Notes: generated from the letters alone by a model not told the origin. A stretch of 64,000 bases of DNA from Amyelois transitella (GCF_032362555.1 NC_083516.1:6659001-6723000); one strand, 5' to 3'; shown: positions 47,801 through 60,584, counted from the first letter of the stretch. A program made the numbers and translations.

Positions 47801-50800
47801 TTTAGGGATCACGTACGGGAGTTAGGTCTGAAGTATAATGCTGTAAACTCGTACGAGTAGAAGCCCTAAGGCTGCGTTATTGTGAAGAGTTGTACCTTTG
47901 TATGCATTGGCCATGAAATATTTATTTATAGACTAGTTGTTGCCCGTGACTTCATCCGCGTAAATTTCGAGTTGAATCTTAATCATACAGTCAGATACAG
48001 ACAGACACACAAAAATGTAAAAAAAAATTCTCTATCCGTTTCAGTCTAAATATTAAATGTACCTACAGACAAAATATTTTTACCGTTTTATTATACGTAG
48101 TATTTTGAATTTCATTTTTTAAAAATAAAATACTCAAACAACACAAAAAAAAAACATTTGTAATAATAAAAAATATCTTGCTTTTGTACCTACATATAAT
48201 AAATTAGTTCTCCATATTCAACCCACCTACCTAGGGAATTTAAAACATTGACGTACCTAAAGAAACTGAGTTTCTTTTACTAGAGGGTTAAACATATTTT
48301 TCTTCACAATCACAGGTAAACAAAGGCAATATCTAATAATCGCATGTTTGATGCATTCAAGCCAACCTGTCAGCATTCTTTAAAAATATTTTCCTTTGTA
48401 GCATGCAGCATGACATGGAAAGCACGGCGTATGGTATGGAGATTTCTGCCGGTTTTACATTCAATAAAATGCTAATTGCAGAATGAAATGAGGCAAGACG
48501 GTTTAAATAATTTAAATCAAACCAGTTTTATCATGAACTATTTTAATCACTTTTAGTTAAATTTAATTTTTTTTTTTATTTACTGTGACAAATATTTCCT
48601 TTCCAATATCCCTATCAGATGGTCGGCAATTCATTTTTCACCCTCCTGTTGTGCGGGGCTAGATGCTTGCTAGGCTATGGTACCAGTTTTCCTTCTAACG
48701 ACTAGTATCAGTAATGGCAATAGGCTTAATCATATTCATCCTTCGCCTCTCTCTATTTCTACAAGCAAACATACTTATCACGTTTTTATCACTCGACGTG
48801 GTAGACAGAACCGACACGGTCTCTGAGAGACTCGAAGATCTGTATGATAAATAATGGAATTGAGATCTGTCTTAGCTTCTTTTAACGTTACAAATTTTAT
48901 TCCATTATTTTAAAAATGTTTTTCTTTAAGGATTTTATACCTCTACATTCAAATGAGTCTTCAAGGGACACCTTTGTTGTCGATTTGTTATTTGTTTGTA
49001 CGTGTCAGTAGCAATATAGGTATAATACTCCTTTTGACAACATACCTACACCCTTTGTTCTACCTAACCGGATAATCCCTTGCGGCCAGGCAGATATGCG
49101 AAATGTATATGTGTATCTCATAAAGAATATCAACAGTAGGTAGGTAATTTAGTTTATATTTTTATTTCAACCCATGGAGGTTACTTACTATTCCTTACGG
49201 GTTTCAATTTTATTGAAAAGAAATAAGTACGTTTAAGATTTAATATTTTTACGACTTTCTTTTTTAATAAGAAGCTAAACTGAATGTTTAGCTAACAACT
49301 TTCTACCAACACAGGTTAGTCTGTGAAAAAACTTACAATGCTGCCTTCTGGCATTTAAGTGATGCTGTTATCATAGTTTAGCTACTTAATCTAGTAAAAA
49401 GACAAGATCTGCCTCCGAAAGATAAAAAAGTACTTATATAACCTAAGTCTATCTAATGACATATTTTTGCTATTTTATACTGCTACATTAAGTTAACCAG
49501 GTCAAGAAATTAAGGGCAAATGGTAACTAAGCACATGCTGCAATCATTATGCACAATGACTGTCTGTTTTGAACATGTTCCCTATACACCATAATTAATG
49601 ATATACTTACCCCCAGACGAGAGGTACCTTTGGTTTATTCCGGGGGTGATTTGGTGATTTTTAAGATATTGTAATAAGTATCTTACTTCGATTTTGGCGG
49701 CGATTTCGAAGAAATTCCACTCCAAGCGGAATGCCAAATTGCAGTCATTGCATCCATTGATATTTCACATCTATAAACATGAGGGGTATAGACGTGATTA
49801 CCGTTTTTGCCGTGTGGTTCCTGGCACTAATAGAAAAAATAATAGGACCACTCCATCTCTTTCCCATGGATGTCGTATAAGGCGACTAAGGGATATGCTT
49901 ATAAACTTGTTATTCGTCTTTTAAGGCTTTCTCTTAAGGCGTCTTTCGGCTAGCAACCTATGACTGTTTGAGTCTCAATTCTATCTTAAAGCCAAATAGC
50001 TGAACGAGGCTTATCAGTCTTTTCAAGGCTGTTGGCTCTGTCTACCCCGCAAGGGATATAGACGTGATTATATATATGTATGTATGTATGTTTTCCGAAT
50101 TTACGTCTAGAAGGTAATTGATATCCAGAAGCTGCAGTTCTTTAAAAACCTTTTTATCTATCTTGGCCCGTGATTGGATTGATGAGAACGAACGAAGACA
50201 GGACAAGCCTTAGAAAGTATGTCTACTGTCGACGGTTCCGCGGAAAGATCACAATCCGATCTTTTCAGAATCTATTCGGTTATGTATGTACGTTATGTAA
50301 ATCCAACCAAATAAAAAAAACAAAACGTCGCATTTCCCCACATTTAGTCACATCTGAAATTCATTGAAGCCTTCGAATATCAATTCCCGGTGAAATCGAC
50401 GGATTCCGGCGTATAATCTCGGGTCAACGGTATCCACGTTGTTAGGAACGTAATGTTTGCGCGTGAAATGGAAATTCCGCGTATAGCTTAATGTAAATCA
50501 GGCCAATTGGATTATTGAACGCATTATTTATTCAATTCAATTTCTAATTCGTAGTACGTACTGTCTGTACTTTACTCTTGAGCGTTTATATAAGGGGTTA
50601 TGGAATTTAAAAAAATGTGTAAGTAATAGGTTTTTAGAGATTATAGTTTTCAATAAGATTATTATTATTAAGATTTATATTAGATTACAGATTATCAGAC
50701 TAAATAGAAATAAAAAGGACATTGTCCCATTCCCATTGTAAAAAACATTGATTATGACATCATACGTAGGTATCAACAGGTACCCGATATTCAAATATAC

Positions 50801-51980
50801 TTAATCAAATGGAACTTTAAAGCGACCTTGCATTTCCGGCAGTTTGCTGAGAAACTTGTTCATTATCCTAACCCACATGAAAACTTTGCTAACTTTTATC
50901 TTTACTTTGAACTAATTCGTACTTAGAATGTTATAATGACTGCGCAAAGGCAACAACATTAATAGGTTCAATAAGGGAAGACCAAAAAGGCGATGGTCAG
51001 CGTAAAATAAAGTATGAATAGGAAATGCGTGACCAGTGAGATGGCAAGTGGCAGAACAAATTGGAAGAATCTAACATACTCGTATTGTGTCGCCCACTTA
51101 TAGAGTGGGAAATGAAACGACAAAGAAGTTTTCGTTTTCGTTAAGTTTTTAATGTTAAAGGTATTTAAAGTTTATAAAATAGGCAAATGTTCGTAACATT
51201 TTAATGTGATACAAATCAAAACCACTATACCTATGGATTTTATTGAAATTCGACATAAGTAGGTATTTACAGAAAGTTTATAGACATTTTCAGACAAGCG
51301 TTCAGGAGCGAAGTCTCAGACAACAGCTAGAATTTATAAATAGGCAACAATTTTTTTAAAGAGTTGATTTGTTTTTAACTTTTTGGTGGTTACGTACAAT
51401 ACAGCCGGATTTCAATTAGTTGAGTAAAAGGGCTAAAAGCGCCATTGCTCGCCACACCTTCGGTTTATGAAGGGAAAGCGACTGAAACTCATTTGATTAC
51501 AACTTGTCGTAACTTTTCCATGTTGATTTTATGTACCTATGTATATATGTTTATCTATGATTTAAGTTTTTGTTAAATTATTTTGATATTTGTACGGTAA
51601 AGTGTGTGATGTGATGATATGATGCAGTGTTTGACAAAAAAATTTACTCTCAGCTCCCAGAAAAGACTATTTTTAATAATTTATAAAAAACATGAAAGTT
51701 CTCAAATAAACAATTACTTTAGATTGACCTCCAGTACCCAGATAAATATTCAAGGAATTGTGTTTTATATTCGCTGATAGAAACCTATTTACTCTTGAAA
51801 GTGAAAAGAAAAATGTGACTGTTATTTGCCTTGTTAAATTGGCTAGCCTGCCCGAGGCGGCTCGTTAAGGCTCAAGTTTGTGTCTGTCTGTACTTTAGTG
51901 TAGGTATGTTATCCTGAGCATAAGTTTATGCAACCGTAATCACGAAATATTGAAACAAAATGTAAGAACATTTATAGTCT
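44860..51980. other. Gene-poor intergenic interval of repeats
   Basis: No gene recognised. Content: RTE-like tails near 45345 (actagcttttacccgcagcttcgcc) and 47935 (gactagttgttgcccgtgacttcatcc), a family A copy at 49810-50090, a fragment near 48778, and AT-rich unique sequence. The open frames here are short, lack family similarity and have no splice context. Confidence 0.55.
49810..50090 (+). repeat. Dispersed repeat family A, near full-length copy
   Basis: From ccgtgtggttcctggcact to gggatatagacgtgatta and a (TATG)n tail. Slightly longer than the MED1 intron copy because of a small duplication (aaggctttctcttaaggcg) in the middle. Confidence 0.8.
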
Positions 51981-51986
51981 TTTATT
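51981..51986 (-). terminator. Probable orcokinin A transcript polyadenylation signal
   Basis: AATAAA on minus, about 350 nt after the orcokinin A stop codon. The region between has no other coding signal. Confidence 0.45.
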
Positions 51987-52337
51987 CCATATAATAATAA
52001 AAATAATTAAAATAATGCCATGCATTTTATATCACGGAACATCAGATAAATCATTTCACAGGTACATTTTCTTAATTGTTCATTAAGAGTACGACATAAT
52101 AACATTCAGATATAATCTAAATCTCTCCCTCCTTAATTTATTTTTTTAATAACTAATGTAAGAGTATTTAAATGTTTTGGGGTTATAAACATAGAGATCC
52201 TATCGTCAGTCCACTACAAACTTACTAAATATTATACTATAATTACGTAAAACACAAGTGGACGTAAATTTTGATAAGATAAATATGTTAGACGTGTGTA
52301 GTTATAAGGGTAAGTGCAGACTGGAACATGATGTTTC

Positions 52338-55300
52338 TCAGCGCAGAGGAAGAAAATCCTGCGATCGCTTGGAGCCAATAGGGAAATGCGAGAGGTCGAT
52401 CTCATCCATGGGGTAGTCGGATCGCAACCGCTTCTTGTCAAAACTTGAGCTGGAAATTCAAGATTAAATTCAGAAAAATGCCATTTGTAAACGTAGGTAT
52501 TGTAAGATAGTTATATTTATAGTCGTTTTCTAACCTACTTAAATGTAGAGGTATTTTGTAGATTCGTGTATGTAGGTAGGTGTGTATTATTTCACCTATC
52601 AGGTAATAAGTAAAGTAAGCTTCGTGACGTTTTACCTTAATCCCTTATAATACAAAATTAATCGGGGAATACTGTTTGTGTTTGAATGTCACATAAAGCT
52701 TACTTACTATCAGGTTATTTGAAAGTTAAGTAGCTTGAAATCTCTATTATAGTTTGAAGTTTCCTTTTGTTAATTTGTAAAGAATTTATAGGTACTTTTA
52801 ATTTATTTTGCAAATACATAATTACTTAACTAGGTATTAAAATACTTATTTGTTATTTTTTTGCCAGTTGTATTTATCGTTATAACAGGATGTTCGGCGG
52901 TTAAAATAAATAAATATTTGTATTCAACTTGGAATCACTTTTTTTACTAACAATATTAATAGGTATTGACATTAATATGTCGATACCTTTGTTTTGTTTG
53001 TTCATGTTATTTGATGCATATTAATTAGCTTTATCCGAAATAATCCAATTATGTTAGTGGATTGCATGGACAACGGGCAGATTATTAGATATTCGAATTC
53101 TCACAGTAATGAATGAGGACTCTCATTGAATAGTTTCCCGTAGTATTCTGCATTCGTATAAGTTGCATTTTCAGCTCGAATGTGGATGATCAATATTTTA
53201 CGTGTTTTTTATGGTGACCAGTTTTTGATCGACAAACGCTTACATCACACAACATTCTTTGAAACGTTTGAGACTTTTACATGAAACGTCCTCAAATCTT
53301 GCAAGGGAAACTGACTCGTATTGGATCTTGGTTTCCCCACGATGTTTTGTCCTCATCGGTTAGTATTCAGACTAAATTAGATAGTGACTGGGAAATAACA
53401 TTAGTTACCGACGCCTTACAGTGGCGTGTCATTGTCAATGAGGTTAGGTCCGTACAGGTGGTAGAAGCGCTTGCTGGCGTACGGGAATGGCATCGACGTC
53501 TGGTCAATCTCGTCGAAGTTCCTTTTCTTCACGAAATTGTCCAGCCCGGAACTGTTGAGCAAATATATGGATATTTGACTATCTTTTTACAATTTAATTA
53601 TGGAATTAAATTGTAAAAAGATAGTTGGATAAATATTTTTTTGGTTGCTACAAGACACGCTCAAATACAAACAATTTAAAGGATGGAAGGATTTTTAGTT
53701 GCAGTCTTTTTTTAACGAAAATACTCCAAAACAAGATACACACATATCTATACTAATATTACAAAGCTCAAGAGTTTGTTTGAACGCGCTAATCTTAGGA
53801 ACTACTGGTTCTAATTGAAAAATTATTTGTGTTGAATAGACCATTTATCGAGGAAGGCTTTAGGCTATATAACATCACTGTGCAACTATTAGGAGCGAAG
53901 AAATAATGGAAAATGTGAAAAAAAGAACGGGGAAATATATTTATCCTTGAGGGCTCAATGATGCCCAAAATAACTATTCCACGCGGACAAAGTCGCGGGC
54001 ACAGCACACACATAAGTTATACATAAAGATAAGCTATCTAAACCATCAGAAGTGATATAGTAACCTATACCTTCACAATAATTCCCACTGGAGTGAAGCC
54101 CCAGGCAAAGTTTTATTTGCTGTGCTATATTGCTTTGCCTTTAAGTGCTTTTTGATAGTTAATAGAAGTCAAATGAAAATGTATTAGTAAGGTACTTTTA
54201 AACACAAACAAACTAATTTGATAGCAAAAATGGTTCTAAAACTTAGCCAAAATATTGTAAAAAGAAATAAAATACATCCTTAAATTGAGATGTCAATAAG
54301 CATTTACCAGCATAATTAACTATATATGTGGCCAAGAAAAATAAATAAAATATTGTTCTGCCAAATGTCGCCTCGGAAACGTCGGGAATAATTTTATCAT
54401 TGTTATGTAGATTGTGCTAATGGACAAAAACGCGATTTGGTGGAGATCGTATAAAGCCAGCGGTATCTATGACAAGCGACGTCACTAAATATGTTAATAG
54501 TTTTGATCACATCAGACATCTTACTAACTTTCAGGAGTTTAGTTGCGATATTATTATTCGGATCTACAAAAAAATCTGGTGCCATATTCTTTGATTAATT
54601 CTGAAACTTCGTAACAAATTTAAATCAAATTAAATTTACATGTAAAAGATATAGATTTTTTATCAATTATTTATATGTCCAAACATTTTAAACCGCTCTG
54701 TATTACTGCTTGTGTGTGTTGATGGCCAGTTGAAATATCCATGTTTAATTCTTGTAATAAAGGAATGTTAGTAAAAAAAAAATTGAGTTGTTTTTCTCAC
54801 GAGACATAAAAATAAATATTTTAAGAATTATATTGCCTTGTTCATTCTGTCTTACCCAAATATTGTGAAAATCAGTGCACTAATTCAGTTTTTTTCTTCG
54901 TCTCTAGTACCATTTTTAATTTTTCTTCAATGTTTTTAAGTTCCAACCCAAGATCAATATTAAAAATATTGTCCGGATACTGTGTCTGAGTCACAGCAAC
55001 ACTTGGCTGGGTCAGCTTGTAATTCTTTATGAACTAGTATATTATTGAGGTAAAGTCATATCAAATACAAAGACGAATTCCAGAAACTATTAAACGTTTG
55101 AATACTTTATAACTTGAATTATGATTGTTCACTAAAATCGATATAAACATTTTTAAATCTTGAACAATACCTTAACTTTAATAAATGTTACGGGTCCCCA
55201 TAGTCATCTTCAAAAAGATCAAGTTTAGGTACCTACCTAATGAAAGTAAGAGTTGCAAAGAAACACTCGAACAAATTCAATTAAGTCATCGGTGAAGCTT

Positions 55301-58300
55301 GGGTTGGGTTGGGACCATGGGTTTTAACTTCGGCCCACAGACAATTTGGACCGACATATGAGCAATTAAGATTTTTCCTTTCTCCAAAATTATTTCTTGT
55401 GTCAGCCACAACCATAGCTAATGGATTATGTTCATAATGTCTAGACAAAATGGCCTCTAAAAATTAAACACTCTAAAAGAAGATTAAAAAATTTGTCGTT
55501 TTTTTACCACATTCAAAATACCTAAGTTTATACAATTATAATTTTTTGATTTAGCAAATAAAAACGACAAAACAATTCAATATTTTTAATAAGTATCCCC
55601 GAAACACGTGAAATATCAGTAAAATACATATTTTTGTTGTATCCACGTTTTGTTTAGAAACGTGCTTCACTCGCAAATAAACAGCGCCAAAAAGAAACAT
55701 AGGTGCCTGACTAAAACTGACGGCGTCACGTAGTTTGTTACATATTTTATTTCAAAATGATTTTGTTCTTCGAAAAAAAAGTATCAACGAAAGTATATGT
55801 TGAAAAACATATTCTATTATTCCAATCCAATCCAATCTTTTTCACTATAGCTTTATGGTATGAACACGTTTTGTTTCCAAGCAAACAATCCTAAAAGTAA
55901 CAAGTAAGCTAGCGTACCTACTTCATAAAAGTCATCAGTCTCACATGCCTAACGAGCAACAAAGTAGAAATCGTCGTATAAAAGCTTACTTACCGGTCTA
56001 TCTCATCAAAATTGCGCTTGGGTAGGCCGTCTCCGTAATATCCGGAATACTGCGCTGACGCTAGCCACGGCTCCCGTTTGGCTCCTCCACCATATGGGCT
56101 GAAAAGACTTGGAATTAGGGCGTTAGCGGAAATTTTTTATTTTTATCGTACCAGATTGACATGCCCATTACAAAATTAAACGTGTCCCAGTATTAATAAA
56201 ACATTTCATATGTATTGATAGAATTCATAAGATTGATTTAATTTTGGATGTGCACCTGTTCGTTATAGCGACTGAAGAAATGATATCACCATGCCTGTAT
56301 GCTAAGACGAAAACAGAGCAAGCTTTAACTAAATCTCAATTGTTTGCTCAATAATCCTGTGTTTTTGTAAAACTTCAGTTTGGGACACGGAGTTTGCATT
56401 CGCGCCAATCTCTACCAAAAACCGCTGAAACTATATTTGCCTATCACTATCACGCCTTGCAATAACTGTTCTTGACGGCAGGCAGTACTCGGATGTCGAT
56501 ATAGTAGACTTTGAACTAGGAATTTGTTCGTCGTTTATATAAAATTTCTTGTTATTTTTTTATAACCTTTTATTATTTCTTAGAGGAAAGCTTTATTTTA
56601 AAAGATTGGACTGCGAAATTTGTTGGTAAACAACTGTTCCTGTATCGAAATGGCGTGCAACGGTAATGATTTCTTGGAATTCAATAGAATTACTACCCCT
56701 GATATTGGTAACTCAATTTCCTGGTACATTGTTTTCTCGGATTATAAGATGACACCAATACGGTACCTACGTATCAAACGGAAATGGTCGGATGATACAA
56801 TAGCAGCCTTGATTTGTTCTTGTAAATATAAAAGTTTCGTAAGAGACAAATTCCTAAGATGTTAACGCTATAATTTTAAGTAATAATTTTAATAACTTTC
56901 TACAATAAATGCTCACTAAATAGTTACCCGATTTTTAAACCTAGGTAGTAATTATAACTTCTTCTTGATTGAATTCAGAAAGATGCCACGTTAATAATTA
57001 AATTAGAATTTCACAATTATTATGAAGATTTTTTTATATACTGACCTTCCATAATCGTATCGTCTGGACATGAGATAGGGTACAATGCCATGTCGCAACT
57101 CGCGTACTTCCCGCACCAGGTTACCGCCGCCCAGGGGATCCAAATTCCGTGGTTTGTGACCTTCGGTTTCATAGATTATCATAAATACGATTAAACACAA
57201 CCAACAAACAAAAATGTCATAATAAAAATGTACTCATAGGTAACATGATGGTTTTCTTACCCTTGTGCAACTAGGTAAAGGACAATGAGTTGGGGACATA
57301 AAAAGCAAGTTAAATGTTGCTATAATTTATTTTATATAATTGTTAACATCGAGGATAAACAACGACAAAATTCAACTAGTACTCAAAAAGTTAACTGTAG
57401 GTATCACATTTTTTACGTTGTATGTTTTATGGAATTATGATTTATTTTAAAATTGGTGGTAAGGATTCTTATTATAAAATTATATTAAATTAGCGCCGCC
57501 AATGGAATCCAACTCGCGCACTAAGTTGCCACCACCCAAGGAGTCCAGGTTCCGGACCAAATTTCCACCTCCCAATGAATCTAGATTTCTCTTCACTAAA
57601 TTGGGGCCTCCGAGTTGATCTAGGTTTTTCTTCACCATGTTAGCACCTCCGATGGAGTCCAAGTTTCGCACGAGGTTACCACCACCGAGGGAATCGAGAT
57701 TTCTGACTAAATTACCGCCTCCAAGCGAATCTAAATTTCTTACAAGATTTCCTCCACCAAGGGAGTCCAAGTTACGTACAAGATTGCCACCTCCAAGTGA
57801 ATCAAGGAATCTCGAGTATCTATTCCCCTCTATCTCTCTTCCAAGCAAAGAAGAGCCACCTACTCCATTTAAATTTCTGCCTGCTAGGCCTGATCCTCCG
57901 ATACCGTGCAGGTTTCTGCCTTGCCAGAAGCTTGTGCCACTCATTGCTAAATTTCTTCCCACTAATGAGGATCCACCGATTCCAGCAAGGTTTCTACCCA
58001 ACAGTGAACTACCCCCTACGCCATTAAGATTTCTTCCAAGCAAGGTATTTCCACCTATTCCGTTTATATTACGATCAGCTTCATATCGGACTAGAAATCG
58101 TATGAAATCTTCTAGTTCTTCCTTGCGGTAGTCTGTAACAATGCGCACTGTTATAATTTAAAGCAATATTATTTACTTATATGGAAATATACAACTGTAT
58201 TAAATACTAAATAGTACTCACCACTAGTGCTAAAAGACAGTTGCACAGTGCACTGGAAGATTTGGTGTGCGGAGGTTTACTCTGAGGACAGTGCGGAATC

Positions 58301-60584
58301 CATCACCAAACATTAAAGGGTGTTTGTAAGAATTATTTCCAAGTAAGTGCAAATTAAAGTGCAAACAACCATACTGGAAGTGTTAATCCGGAGGAAAGTG
58401 ATACACATAAGGTTTGTGAGTATTGGGTTTGCAATGGGATACCGTTTATATACAAGTCTAGGTTTCTCGGTAGAATAAGGCTTGTTCGTAAAATAAGGTT
58501 CCTGTAGAACAGCAGTGCTAAGGTGCGTTTCTGTTAGACTTCGACTTTAATATCTATTTACCTACAACTAGGTTGAAAACACCATGCTATTTGAATTTCA
58601 GCCTCGTGGTCATTATTCCAATTTAGTTCTAGCTCTCAATAAGTGTCTGCGGTGTTTTTTCTTAGCTGGCAGATCATTAGATGCGAAAGAAGATCCTTAT
58701 TTTACGAATAAGGCTGGAATGTTGATATTGCACCTATTTAAATTGATGCAGAAAGTGTTCCAAATATATTACAAGTTTTATTTCTCACTGAACTAGGTAT
58801 TTCTAAAATTACCCATTCGTTAAAAGGTTAGCTGAAGCTTTAGATAAAGAACTATACATTCTTCTTGACTCATTTAGGAAGTACTTAATTGATTAATTAA
58901 AATTTGACTCTAAAGCAATTGAGAAATAGGCACAATAATCAGACCAAGATATAAAAATGCTAGAAACCATGTTGAGGGTTTTAATATTTATACAGTGCAT
59001 TGTATCTTTTAGTGAGTAGGACACCTTATGGTAGTATATGTACAATGGTGCAATTCGTTATTTAAAGCAATCTTTTAATTGTATTTGTTAGATTTTATTG
59101 AATCGAGATTGTATAAAGTGAATAAAATTAAATGATTGCATAAAATAATGAGGGTCGAGTAAATGTTGAGTATAAACACAAAGTGAAACGATTAGTGAAT
59201 ACATAGAAAATGTTTGTCTTTGTTTTTTCTAGACATACATTTTTATAGGTAATGAGCGCTTACCAGTTCCGTCGTAACGATCGCCCGAATTATGTTCGCT
59301 GTTGCTCACTTCCGATTCCTGAGTGGAAATGTACACATTAACTTATTTCGAAGAAGTGGATACTAATATCTTAAGATAAGTATAAACTGTTCTTATTGTC
59401 GAATAACTATAGTCCTGATAGGCAGACCACAGTGTGCTTCCCAGGGTGGACATAACCAAGTCGGTTGACGAAGCGCTTTTATTAGATGATGTAATGTTGA
59501 AACCTCATAATAGATGTTAATGATATTCAGTATTTATGAAACTTTCGCACTTTGTACAAGTATCTTTGACAATATCTCATGATCAAAACATTTGATTGGG
59601 AGCTTAAGTTATCATCATGTTTTCGCGGCGAGACTCCCTGTACAAAGCTCTTGAGGATGAAATTGTCCGCAAGTTAATTAATATTCTGTTGCCAGTATAA
59701 TTTTCTGCAAAGAAAGGAACAAGTTACACGATGGCTTGTTCATAATAGTTATTAAGCCCTCAAAATTCTAGGAACTTAGCTTCGATTATATATTTTATTA
59801 CAGTTTTCGATATCATGGGATCTTTTGGATATTTGTAATTTATGACTTCGGCTCCAGTATGATTCGAAAGAATAAATGATGTTAAAATTTACACTTTTAA
59901 TAAAGTAGGATATTAGTAGGTTACTACTTACTATTATAATAATAACTATTATCCTGGATAATTTTGGCTTTAAACTGAAGGTGCCGGAAACCGGACAAAT
60001 TGGAGTGAAATTATCTTAAGGTGGACCTTGGGCCCATGAGATATTGCAGTGGAGGGTGCATTTGGGAACGCCAGAATAAGAGAGACACTGGTTCGTTTTG
60101 GCAATTTACAAAAATCTTAAGAAATACTAATTTTAATTCACACAAGTCATAATATGCATTACATATGTAACTGTGCAAGTTATACTTTACTTCCGTATGT
60201 TAAGAACAGTCTTGCAGTACCCGACAATAGGTCTACTCCATCTTATTCCCATGGGTGAAAATTAAAATAAATCATACATACACATCTACATCTACATAAT
60301 CACGTTGTTATCCCTTACGGGATAGATAGAGCCAACAGCACTTAAAATTAGCATTAATAAGGATAAGATACACCAAGGGAACAGAAACCCACTCCTGGAT
60401 CGTAGTTACCTGTGCCAGACCCGTGACTCTTCCCCAGACGTATCCGGAACAAACACCAGGAGCATAACAATTAATGTAAGTAGAATAAAAGGAGATGATG
60501 TCTTGATCATACCTGATGAGGATCAGCACTGCAGCTGACCAGCAATGCGATGGACACCGCTAACACTCCACTGACGCCACGCAT
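52338..60584 (-). CDS. Orcokinin precursor, A-type splice form
   Basis: Secreted neuropeptide precursor. Exons in order: 60584-60513, 59318-59264, 57160-57046, 56098-55994, 53551-53420, 52449-52338. These total 591 nt, 196 aa plus TGA, with all joins in phase. The first exon encodes the signal peptide (MRGVSGVLAVSIALLVSCSA). KR/KKR-bounded products include EPWLASAQYSGYYGDGLP, NFDEIDRSGLDNFV (the classic orcokinin A core NFDEIDRSG), NFDEIDQTSMPFPYAS, and SDYPMDEIDLSHFPIGS, with FYHLYGPNLIDNDTPLSSFD as a spacer peptide. The exon at 57160 also encodes a B-like peptide, NLDPLGGGNLV. Exons 1-2 are shared with the B form; both third exons join at the same phase, so the forms are mutually exclusive. 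The 53551-53420 exon is symmetric and could be skipped. Confidence 0.9.
53420..53551 (-). other. Orcokinin A cassette exon (symmetric, 132 bp)
   Basis: Acceptor ctcaacag|t, donor ct|GTAAGG. It encodes most of NFDEIDRSGLDNFV and all of NFDEIDQTSMPFPYAS. It enters and leaves at the same phase, so skipping keeps the frame and would give NFDEIDRSSFD instead. The donor overlaps an in-frame TAA, so failing to splice ends the protein at ...NDTPL. A strong hairpin stands 27 nt upstream of its acceptor. Confidence 0.8.
53578..53625 (-). repeat. 22-bp-arm hairpin next to orcokinin A cassette exon acceptor
   Basis: The arms 53578-53599 and 53604-53625 are exact inverse complements with a 4-nt loop. In the transcript they lie in the intron 27-74 nt before the acceptor at 53551, where a branch point would be expected. 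Confidence 0.85.
53745..54010 (+). repeat. Decayed RTE-like retroelement tail in orcokinin intron
   Basis: Begins tatctatactaatattacaaagctcaagagtttgtttg and later has attccacgcggacaaagtcgcgggcacagc. Both blocks are typical of the common lepidopteran RTE-derived repeats. Confidence 0.6.
57480..58147 (-). repeat. Tandem peptide-coding repeats of the orcokinin B exon
   Basis: Fifteen units of 11-13 codons, almost all bounded by Arg. Third-position differences between identical peptides (CGA, CGT, CGC, AGA for Arg; varied Gly codons) show that the repeats are old and kept at protein level, not fresh DNA duplications. Confidence 0.85.
57480..60584 (-). CDS. Orcokinin precursor, B-type splice form
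   Basis: Exons 60584-60513, 59318-59264 and a terminal exon 58147-57480: 795 nt, 264 aa plus TAA. After the shared signal peptide and linker, the terminal exon gives a short conserved-looking lead (VTDYRKEELEDFIRFLVRYEADR) and fifteen tandem peptides. Block 1 has six ending in Gly-Arg, such as NLNGVGGSSLLGR (twice) and the divergent NLAMSGTSFWQGR. After a spacer (EIEGNRYSR), block 2 has nine of the LDSLGGGNLVR type, including NLDQLGGPNLVKR. The GG core and hydrophobic end are those of insect orcokinin B peptides. Most sites are monobasic Arg. The exon has its own stop and 3' end, so it works as an alternative last exon upstream of the A-specific exons. Confidence 0.9.

Noticed and set aside
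53281-53616. 111-aa plus-strand open frame
   Set aside because: It is the antisense shadow of the orcokinin A cassette exon; the minus strand gives NFDEID peptides with splice sites.
56620-56865. 81-aa plus-strand open frame
   Set aside because: Within an orcokinin A intron, on the other strand, no family similarity and no regulatory signals.
57637-58131. 164-aa plus-strand open frame with PPPRES-like repeats
   Set aside because: Antisense of the repetitive orcokinin B exon; the repeats only reflect the peptide repeats on minus.
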